Source of the DNA: Pseudomonas frederiksbergensis
Lineage (GTDB): Bacteria > Pseudomonadota > Gammaproteobacteria > Pseudomonadales > Pseudomonadaceae
Assembly: GCF_003732705.1 (NCBI RefSeq)
Contig: NZ_MOBR01000020.1
Span: forward strand, 142,633-206,632
Length of the DNA stretch: 64,000 nt
Direction of reading: 5' to 3'
Shown: piece by piece, positions 1 through 10,400 of the stretch
Position numbering within the stretch: the stretch's first letter is position 1
How the letters are laid out: the number at the start of each line of letters is the position of its first letter
Program-made: the position numbers and the translations under genes
Notes under the pieces: model-generated
What the model saw: the letters and a program-made list of their open reading frames with translations, nothing else
Told to the model about the DNA's origin: nothing
The model's database searches: none

Positions 1-12
1 GAAACTTGCCGC

Positions 13-969
13 TTAAAACTGATAACCGATGCCGGCGTAGTAACCCCAGCCGTTGGAACGGGCTTTGAAGTCGCCGTCGCCGAAATTCAACTCGCTGCCA
101 TCCTCCCAGTTGCCGCCGTTGTGGAAGTAACGGCCGACCAGGGTGAAGCGCAAATGGGTAAACGAGTAGAGCAACACGTTGGTGGCCACGGTGGCGTTGG
201 CGGTGCGGGCCGGGTTGTCCTTGTGCAGGTCGGAGCCGAAGTCGAAGTTGGTGAAACCGATGTAGGTCAGTGATGCGCCATTGCTGAAGCTGCTGATGGG
301 CACGATGTATTTCAACTGGGCGCGGTAGCCGTCCCAGGAATATTCGTTGCTGGCGCCGTAGTTTTCCCACTGGTAGCGACCGTAGAAGTTGGCCGACAGA
401 TTGACCCGCGAGTGAGTGTCGATGTCGGTGCCCAGGCCGCTGTACAGCGTGTTGGCGCGGTTGCGGGTGTTGCTGCCGTGGTCGTAGATCCAGTCGAACG
501 CTACGTACCATTCCTTGAACGGCCCGACGGCCAGGCTGCGACCGGCCAGGTAGTCGATGGAGATCCGCGGTTCATGCTCCATGAACAGCGGCGATCCGTG
601 GTCCCACGCGCCTTTGTCATGGCTGTTGCCGATGTCGAAAATCTTCGGGATGTCGACGTAGCCATACAACTCGAACGGCCCCTTGCGCCCGAAGTATTCA
701 TATTCCAGGTACACATCGTCGGCCGGTTGCGGGCCGAAGCTGATGTCCTTGCTGCCGATGACCGTCAGGTCCTGGTTGAACCAGTCCGACAGGTACGCGC
801 CTTTTTTCGGCGGGTTGGCTTCCGGGCTAAGCGCTTCGCCCTGGGCTGACTCTTCGGGGAGGACGGGTTGCGCCAAAACGGTGCCGCTGAGTAGTCCTGT
901 AACGCTGGCCAGTAGCAAAGAAACAGCAAAGGTGCGCGAGCAAGTCACGCGGCTGGACGTGCGGAGCAT
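13..969 (-). CDS. Tsx-like nucleoside-specific outer-membrane channel
   Basis: This gene encodes an outer-membrane beta-barrel of the Tsx/OmpK family, which lets nucleosides and small solutes cross the outer membrane. The start chosen (MLRTSSRV) has AAAGGGA just upstream and gives 318 residues with a signal peptide ending near VLAQP. A longer reading frame back to 1092 lacks a sensible signal. Seen in the protein: the family-like stretches DVYLEYEYFG and WYVAFDWIYDHG, many alternating aromatic strands, and a C-terminal YYAGIGYQF ending in Phe, the usual barrel-assembly signal. It is divergent from the autotransporter gene, with a REPIN in between. The family call is fairly safe; the substrate is inferred. 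Confidence 0.85.
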   Translation of the reverse strand: MLRTSSRVTCSRTFAVSLLLASVTGLLSGTVLAQPVLPEESAQGEALSPEANPPKKGAYLSDWFNQDLTVIGSKDISFGPQPADDVYLEYEYFGRKGPFELYGYVDIPKIFDIGNSHDKGAWDHGSPLFMEHEPRISIDYLAGRSLAVGPFKEWYVAFDWIYDHGSNTRNRANTLYSGLGTDIDTHSRVNLSANFYGRYQWENYGASNEYSWDGYRAQLKYIVPISSFSNGASLTYIGFTNFDFGSDLHKDNPARTANATVATNVLLYSFTHLRFTLVGRYFHNGGNWEDGSELNFGDGDFKARSNGWGYYAGIGYQF

Positions 970-1169
970 TGAAAGTCCCTTTTCGTGCGGATCGAAGGCC
1001 CGGTTTTTCGGGCTTGCGCGGTTAGGTAGCGAAAAAGCCGTTATCGGCGACTCGCAAACGTTTGCACATCCCATACCAATTGTTTCAATCACATGAAAAT
1101 TCGAAGAAATCCGTCGTTTTACTGTCCTTTTGATCAGGTAAATGACATCGCCCGAATACCGCCAATCCC

Positions 1170-1261
1170 CTGTGGGAGCGAGCCTGCTCGCGAAAACGGT
1201 GTGTCAGCGTACATCGATGTTGTATGTGCCGGCGTCTTCGCGAGCAGGCTCGCTCCCACAG
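1170..1261. repeat. REPIN (inverted REP pair)
   Basis: Two REP palindromes of the GTGGGAGCGAGCCTGCTCGCGA type face each other across a short spacer. The element sits in the 450-bp space between the porin and autotransporter starts. The rest of that space is AT-richer and presumably holds both promoters, but no clear box was recognised. Confidence 0.9.
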
Positions 1262-1425
1262 GGGGGTTGTGCACGAAAGTATTAATGCTAATTAACCCGC
1301 GCCTGATCCGGTCCATCAACTAACGTGCCGGAATGAAACGGTTTTTTTCAGCCGGTCGCTGTCTTGATTTGCGTGTGGATGGATTCATGGCCAGGGTGGC
1401 CGGATAGCACGCCCTTCAAGGAAGA

Positions 1426-4400
1426 ATGGTTAACCACGTAAAGGAACTGCCCGTGGACTTGAGATCTGTTGTCGCCCCGATTTTCCGCGTTTGTCCTCTT
1501 TTTCTCGCTGTCCGCCTCGGTATCGTTGGGGTGTTTGTCACCCTCAGTCCTCAAGCCATGGCCGCCTGTACCCCCGGTAGTCCGACGGCGGGCGGGACGG
1601 TGACGTGTAGCGGCGTGCCGTCGCTGCCGCTGTTCCTCAACACCTTTTCCAGTGCGGTGAATGACCTGACCGTCAACGTCGGGTCGGCGGCGCAACTGAA
1701 CGCGACCCTGGGCGGGCAGGTGCTGAACCTCACGGGCAACAACATCACCCTGAACAACTCGGGGTTGATTGACCCGGCGCTGCTCGGCGCGGTGACGGCC
1801 CTGAGCGCGGGCGCGGTGATCGGCAACGCGGGGGCCTCGGTGATGAACATCACCAACGCCGCCACCGGGATCATCCGCGGCACCGGCGACTTGCTCGGCG
1901 TCAACCTGGCCAGTCTCAACGGCATGGCGCTGAACCTCAACAACAGCGCCGGCGGCAGCACCAACATCGTCAACAACGGCACCATCGGCTCGACGGCTCT
2001 GCTGAACGTCACGCTGTTTTCCGCCGACACCCCGATCGTCGCGGCGCGCGGCGGCGCCCAGGTCAACGTGATCAACGCCGGCACCATCAACGGCCGGATG
2101 GCCTTCGAGACCTCGGCCAGCGGCAACACCTTCGTCAACTCCGGCACCATCGCCGGCGGTGTGTCGATGGGCGACGGCAGCACCAACACCTTCACCGCGA
2201 TTACCGGTTCGACCATCACTGCCGGTGGCGGCATCGGCCTGGCCCTGGGCGGATTGATCGGCGTCAACCTGACCTTCGCCCCGACCGGCCAGATCGACGG
2301 CGGCGCTGGCGGTATCAACTCACTGATCCTGCAAAACCCGATCGGCATCGGCGGCGGCACCTCCGGGGTCGGCACTGTTTCGAGCGCCAACTACGTCAAC
2401 TTCAACAACCTGACGATCAACAGTGGCACCTGGACCTTGCAAGGTCCGCTGATCAGCGGCAGCACCACGCTCAATGGCGGTATCGCCCAGTTCAACAACA
2501 GCGCGACCTTCGGCAGCGGCGTCCTGACTGTCAATGGCGGCGGGTTGCAGGCCAGCACCGGCGGCTTGTCGTTGAGCAACCTGATCAACGTGGGCGCCGC
2601 CGGCCTGTTACTGCAGGGCACCAACGCCATCACTCTCGGCAACGTGATCAGCGGCAGTGGCGGCATCACCAAGAACGGCACCGGCCAACTGATTCTCAAC
2701 GGCGCCAACACCTATTTGGGCAACACCACCCTCAACGGCGGCTCGGTGCAACTGGGCAATAACCAGGCGTTCAGCGCCGGCACGGTGACGTTCGGCGGTT
2801 CCACCGTGTTGCAGGCGCCGGGCACCATTACCCTGAACAACAACATCGTGCTCAACAGCGCCATCGGCACGTCCGGTGTCGGCAGCCTGACCCTGGCGGG
2901 GTTGATCAGCGGTGCGGGCAGTATTTCGAAAAACGGCAGCGGCACCCTGGCCCTGACCGGCAACAACACCGGCTATACCGGCAGCACCGACCTCAACGCC
3001 GGGACCCTGAGCCTGGCGAATAACAATGCGCTCGGCAGCGGCTCGCTGAACGTCAACGCGGCGGCGAGTCTCAATACCACCTCCGGCGTGACCCTGAACA
3101 ACTCGGTGGCGCTGAACGGCAACCTGACCGTCGTCGGCAGCAACAACCTGACCCTCAATGGCCTGGTGTCCGGCACCAGCGGCTTGATCAAGAATGGCCT
3201 GTCGACCCTGACCCTGACCGGCAACAACACCTACCAAGGCCCGACCTCGCTGAACGCTGGCGCGCTGGTGTTGGCCTCCAACACCGCGCTGGGCACGGGC
3301 GCGCTGAACGTGGCAGCCGGCACTTCCCTGGACACCAACCTCGCCGTGACCCTGGCCAACGCGATCAATCTCGGCGGCGACCTGACCCTCGGCGGTACTC
3401 AGGCACTGGGCCTGACCGGCGCGATCAATGGCGCGGGCAGCCTGATCAAGAACGGCAGCGCTGCGCTGAATCTCAGCGGCAACAACGGCTACGCCGGCAA
3501 CACCACACTGAACGCCGGCACCCTGATTCTCGGCTCCAACACGGCGCTGGGCCTGGGCACCTTGAACACGGCGGCCGGCACCACACTCGATGCCAGCTCC
3601 ACCGTAGCAGTGGCCAACGCGGTCAACACCACCGGTGACCTTACCCTCGGCGGTACCGCCAACCTGACCCTCGGTGGCGTAGTCGGCGGCACGGGCGGGC
3701 TGATCAAGAACGGCGCGGCCAACCTGACCCTCAACGGCGCCAACACCTTCCTCGGCAACACCACCCTGAACGCGGGCACCCTGACCGTGGGCAACGCCAA
3801 TGCCTTGAGCGGCGGCGTGCTGACCGTGGCCGGTTCTTCGACGCTGGACAGCAGCGCCGGTGTCGCTATCGCAAACAACATTGCGATGAACGCTGACCTG
3901 AGCGTCGGCGGCACTAACCAACTGACCCTCGACGGCGTGCTCAGCGGCACCAACCAGTTGATCAAGAACGGCGCGGCCAACCTGACGCTGAACGGCGTCA
4001 ACACCTTCGCCGGCGGCACCACCCTGAATGCCGGCAGCATCACCGTCGGCAATGCCGACGCACTGAGCACCGGCGCCCTGACCGTGGGCGGCGCGAGCAC
4101 GCTCACCGGCAGCTCGGCCCTGGCCCTGGCCAACGCCATCACCCTCAACGCCAACCTGACCACCGGCGGTGCCAATGCACTGACCCTCGACGGCACCATC
4201 GCTGGCGCGGGCGGGCTGATCAAAACCGGCGCTTCGAGCCTGACCCTCACCGGCGCCAACACCTATTCCGGCACCACGGCGCTGAATGCCGGCACCTTGA
4301 TCGTCGGTTCGAATACCGCAATCGGTAGCGGCGCGTTGAACGCGTCCGGCGGTACTACCCTCGATGCGAGCACCGCCACCACCCTGGCCAACGCGGTCAA

Positions 4401-7400
4401 CCTCGGCGGCAACCTGACCCTCGGCGGCACTAATGCGCTGATCCTCAACGGTGCCGTCAGCGGTATCGGCGGTTTGATCAAAAACGGCGCGGCTGACCTG
4501 ACCCTCAACCACGCCAACAATTACCTCGGCTCCACGGCGCTGAACAACGGCACGCTGATCGTCGGTGCCAGTGGTGCCTTGGGCGCCGGTGTGTTGAACG
4601 CGGCGGCCAACACCACCCTCGATAGCAACACTGCCGTGAGCCTGAGCAACCAGGTGAACCTGGCCGGTGCCTTTAACGTCGGCGGCACCGCGGACCTGAC
4701 CCTGACCGGGCTGGTCAACGGCGCGGGCAACCTGGTGAAAAACGGTACCGGCAATCTGGTGCTCGGTGGTGCCAACGGCTTCCTCGGCGGCACCACGTTG
4801 AACGCCGGCACCCTGACCGTCGGCAACGGCTCGGCACTGGGCCTCGGCGGTTTGACCGTCGGCGGCGCGGCGACCCTCGACAGCAACGCCCCGGTCAGCC
4901 TGGGCAACAACGTAGCGCTGAATGCCGACCTGACCGTCGGCGGCACCTCGAACCTGACATTGGGCGGCGTCGTCAGCGGCACCAATCAACTGATCAAAAA
5001 TGGCGCGGGCAACCTGACCCTCAATGGCGTCAACACTTATCAAGGCAACACCACCCTGAATGCCGGCACCCTGACCTTGGGTAACGGCACGGCACTGGGC
5101 ACTGGCGCACTGATCGTCGGCGGCACGTCGAGCCTGGATAACAGCGCAGCCTTCAGCGTGGCCAACGCCGTAACCCTGAACGCCGATCTGAACTTCGCCG
5201 GCAACAACAACCTGAACCTCGCAGGCGTCATCGATGGCGCCGCTGCGCTGAATAAAAACGGTCTGTCCGACCTGACCCTCAGTGGCAATAACAGCTTCAC
5301 CGGGGCTTTGAACATTCTGTCCGGCAGCGTCACCGCCGCCAGCACCGGGGCGCTGGGCAACACCTCCGGCGCCAACGTCAGTGCCGGCGCCAGCCTCAAC
5401 CTGGGCACCGATGCCAGCCTCGCCGGCCTCAGCGGCAGTGGTGATGTGCTGATCGGTTCGGGCAACACCTTGTCGGTGGGCGGCGTCAATACCACCAGCA
5501 CCTTCGACGGCGGCCTGTCCGGCCCTGGCGGCTTGACCAAAGTCGGCACCGGCACCCTTAACCTCACCGGTATCAACGGCCTCACCGGCAACACTGCAGT
5601 CAACGGCGGCACCCTGGACCTCAGCGGTTCCCTGGGCAGTGCCAATGTCAACGTCAACACTGGCGCGACCTTGACCGGCACCGGTTCGGTACTGGGCGCA
5701 TTGAACGTGGCCAACGGCGGTCACCTGGGCCTGAGCAGCGGCAACACGCTGTCGGTCGGTTCGCTGGCCCTGAACAGCACCTCCAATATGGACGTCGCCC
5801 TCGGCACACCGTCCACCAACTCGCTGCTCAACATCGGCGGCAACCTGACCCTGGACGGCTTGCTCAACGTCAGTGATGCCGGTGGTTTCGGTGTCGGTGT
5901 GTATCGCCTGATCAACTACACCGGCAGTCTGCTGAACCTGGGCATGAACGTCGGTGCGACCCCGATCGGCTACAGCCTGGCGGACCTGGCGCTGCAAACG
6001 GCGGTCGGCAACCAGATCAATTTGCTGGTGACCGCGCCTAACGCGAACCTGCGTTTCTGGGATGGCAGCCAGACCATACCAAACGGTTCGGTGGACGGCG
6101 GCAACGGTACCTGGAGTGCCGGCAGTACCAACTGGACTTCGGTTGATGGCTTGACCAATCAGACCTGGGCCAGCGATTTCGCGATCTTCCAAGGCACGGC
6201 GGGTAACGTGACGGTGCTCGGTCCGCAGACCTTCACCGGCATGCAGTTCGTCACCGACGGCTACAACCTGCTGACCGGCGCGGCGGGGAAACTCACCGCC
6301 GTCAATGGCACCAGCGGCAATACGGCGATCCGGGTCGATCCGGGCTCCACGGCGACCATCAGCGTCGCCATCGACGGCGCCGGTACCCTGGCCAAACTCG
6401 ACAGCGGCACCCTGGTGCTCAACGGCGCCAACAGCTACACCGGCGGCACTTTGCTTAATGGCGGCACACTCGTTGTGGGCAGCAACACGGCACTGGGCAG
6501 CGGTGTACTGACCACCGCTTCGGGCACCACTCTGGACAGCAACGTCGCCGTCACCCTGGGCAATGCCGTCGATCTGGCGAGTAACCTGAATATCGGTGGC
6601 AGCAATGCCCTGACCCTCAACGGTGCGATCAGTGGCGTGGGCGGTCTGGTCAAGGCCGGCGGGTCCAACCTGACCCTCGGTGGCAACAACAGCTTCCTCG
6701 GCCCAGTGAGCCTGCTTTCCGGTGGCCTGGTGCTGGCCTCCGACTCGGCCCTCGGCGCCGGTGCGCTGAACGCCGCCAACGCCACCACCCTGGACGCCGC
6801 GACGGCGGTGACCGTCGGCAACGTGATCAATCTGGCCGGTAACCTCAACGTCGCTGGCAGCGCTGACCTGACCCTCGCCGGTGCCGTCAACGGTGCCGGT
6901 AGCCTGAGCAAAACCGGCGCGGCCAACCTGGTGCTCAATGGTTTCAACGGCTTCCTCGGCGGTGTCGATCTGAACGCCGGGACCCTGACAGTCGGCAATG
7001 CTTCAGGCCTGGGCCTGGGCAACCTGACCGTCAGTGGCGCCTCGACGCTGGACAACAACACGGTACTGAGCCTGGCCAATAACGTTGGCCTGAACGCCAG
7101 CGTGGCGGTGGGCGGCAGCAATGACCTGACCCTCGGCGGCGTGATCAGCGGCGCTGGCGGCCTGAGCAAGAATGGCGCGGCGAACCTGACGCTCAACGGC
7201 GTCAACGTCTATCAGGGCGATACGACCCTCAACGCCGGCACCCTGACCCTCGGCAACGCCGCAGCACTGGGCACCGGTGCCTTGACTGTCGCTGGGGCTT
7301 CGACACTGGATAACAGTTCGGCGCTCAGCCTGGCCAACGACGTCAATGTCAACGCGGCGCTGAACGTGGCCGGGGTCAATAACCTAACCTTGGCGGGTGC

Positions 7401-10400
7401 CGTCGGCGGCGCCGGAACCCTGAGCAAAAACGGCGCGGCAGACCTGACCCTCAGCGGCACCAACACCTTCAGCGGCACCTTCGACGTGCTCGGCGGCAGC
7501 TTGAGCACCACCAGCGCCACCGCCCTGGGCAACAACGCCGGGGTCAATCTTGGGACCGGCACCAGCCTTAACCTCGGCGCGTCCGGCAGCCTCGCCAGCT
7601 TGAGCGGCACCGGCACGGCGCTGGTCGGCGCTGGCAACACCCTGAGCATCGGCGGCAACAATGCCAGCAGTCTCTTTGACGGTGTGCTCGACGGCAGCGG
7701 TTCGCTCGATAAACTCGGCAGCGGCACCTTCAATCTCACCGGCATCAATAGCCTGACCGGCGACACCAGCGTTAACGGCGGCACCCTGAATGTCAGCGGT
7801 TCTCTGGCCAGCGCCAACGTTGCGGTCAATAACGGCGGCACATTGGCTGGCAGCGGCAGCCTGCTTGGCGCGGTGAATGTCGCCGATGGCGGTCACGTCG
7901 CACTGGCCACCGGCAGCGCCTTGTCGGTGGGCTCGCTGGCCTTGAGTGGCAACTCCAACCTCGATGTCGGGCTCGGTGCTCCGGTGTCGGGCGGCGGTAA
8001 TGCGCTGATCAATGTCGGCGGTAACCTGACTCTCGACGGTAACCTCAACGTCAGCGACATCGGCGGTTTCGGCAGCGGTGTGTATCGCATCATCAACTAC
8101 ACCGGTGCCCTGACCGACAACGGTCTGGTCGTCGGCACCGTGCCGGGCAGCGTATCGCCGGGCAATCTGCAAGTGCAAACCGCCGTGGGCAGCCAGGTCA
8201 ATCTGCTGGTCACCTCACCGAACACCACCGTGCAGTTCTGGGACGGCGCGCAAGCCGTCGGTAACGGCGCAATCGACGGCGGCAACGGCACCTGGGCCAG
8301 TGGCAACACCAACTGGACCAATGTCGATGGCACGGTCAATCTGGGCTGGGCCAACAGTTTCGCGGTATTCCAGGGCACGGCGGGCACCGTCACGGTTGAC
8401 GGCGCGCAGAGCATCACTGGCATGCAATTCGTCACCGACGGCTACAGCCTGGTGAACGGCACGGCGGGCGCACTGACCCTGGTCAATGGCGGCTTGGGCA
8501 ACGCGACTTTCCGCGTCGATCCGAACGCCACCGCGACCGTCGGCGTGGCGATCAATGGCGCGGGCACTCTGGGCAAATACGACACCGGCACCCTGGTGCT
8601 CAACGGCCTCAACGGTTACACCGGCGGCACCGCGCTGAACGGCGGCACGTTGGTCGTGGGCAATGACGCGGCGCTGGGCAGCGGTGTCCTCACCGCCGCC
8701 AACGGCACCACGCTGGACAGCAACACCGCGGTCAGCCTGGCTAACGCGGTGGCATTGAACGGTGGGTTGAGCGTCGCGGGTTCCAACGCGCTGACCCTCG
8801 GTGGTGTCGTCAGCGGCACCGGCAGCCTGATCAAGAATGGCGCTTCGAGCCTGACCCTCAACGGCAGCAACACCTACGCCGGCGGTACGCAGTTGAATGC
8901 CGGCTCGTTGATCCTCGGCAACAACAGCGCCATCGGCACGGGTGCACTCGGCGTCGGTGGCAATGCGCAACTGGACAGCACCGCAGCCCTGCAATTGGCT
9001 AACGCCATCAACCTCACCGGGCAGTTGACCCTGGCCGGCACTCAGGCCACCACCCTCAGTGGCGTGATCGGCGGCACCGGCAGTCTGGTGAAAAACGGCA
9101 GCGGCACACTGTTGCTCAGCGGCACCAATACCTACAGCGGCGGCACCACCCTCAACGCCGGCACCACCAGCGGCAACACCACCAGCCTGCAAGGCGCGAT
9201 CCTCAACAACGCCGCGCTGGTATTCGAGCAATCCAACGACGGCACTTACACCGGCAACCTCACCGGCAACGGTACGCTGACTAAAAACGGCACCGGGGAA
9301 TTGCTGCTTACCGGCACCAACGGCCTCACTGGCGACACCAATGTCCAGGCCGGTTCGTTGCTGGTCAACGGCACGCTCAACAGCGCGAATGTGAACGTGG
9401 CGAGCGGGGCGAAAATCGGCGGCTCGGGCCAAATCGCTGGCGCGGTCCAACTGGCCAGCGGTGCAACCCTGGTTGGCGGTGGCAGCGTCACGCCATTGTC
9501 GTTCGGCTCCCTGGCATTGGCGTCGGGCACTAACCTGGACTTCAGCCTCGGTTCGGCGACCAGCTCGACCAACGTGGTCAACGTCGCCGGTAACCTGACC
9601 CTCGACGGCACGCTGAACGTCAGCGATGCCGGCGGCTTCGGCACCGGCGTCTATCAACTGTTCCGCTACGGCGGCGACCTGACCGACAACGGCCTGACCT
9701 ACGGCACGTTGCCGGGCGGTGTATTGCCGGCGAGCCTGACCCTGCAAACCGCGCTGGCCAATCAGGTCAACTTGCTGGTGCAAAGCAGCCAGGGTGAAGT
9801 GCAGTTCTGGAACGGCGGCAAAACCAACGCTGACGGCACGATCAGCGGCGGCGACGGCACCTGGGGCTCGAGCACCAACTGGACGGACGCCGGTGGTACG
9901 GCGAGCCAGGGTTCGGCCCGTCGGTTCGCCGTATTTGGCGGCCAGGGCGGCACTGTGACGGTTGCTGGCAACCAGGGCTTCACCGGGTTGCAAGTCCTCG
10001 ACAGCGGTTACCGCCTGGTGCCGGGCGCAGATGGCAGCCTGACCCCTATCAATGCGGCCGATGGCAGCCTGGCTGCCGTGCGGATCAACTCCGGCGTCAC
10101 CACTGAAATCTCGGCGCCTCTGGTCGGCACCGGCGGCATCGAGAAACTCGACTCCGGCACCCTGGTGCTCAGCGGCGCCAACACCTACAGCGGCGGCACC
10201 ACCGTCAGCGGCGGTACGCTGGTCGGTAATAGCACCAGTCTGCAGGGCAGCATCCTCAACAATGCGCGGGTGCTGTTTGCCCAGGCCAATAACGGCTTTT
10301 TCAACGGCGTACTCAGCGGCACCGGTGATCTGGTCAAACAAGGCAGCGGTTCGCTGCTGTTAGAGGGTAATCATCCGTTCAGTGGCACCGTTGAAGTCGA

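Noticed and set aside
2608..6192. A 1,194-codon open frame antisense to the autotransporter
   Set aside because: It is a by-product of the GC-rich, regularly repeated coding strand; it has no ribosome site, signal or known domain, and the sense frame is clearly coding.
8215..10341. A 708-codon antisense frame in the same gene
   Set aside because: Same cause: composition shadow of the repeat-rich autotransporter gene.
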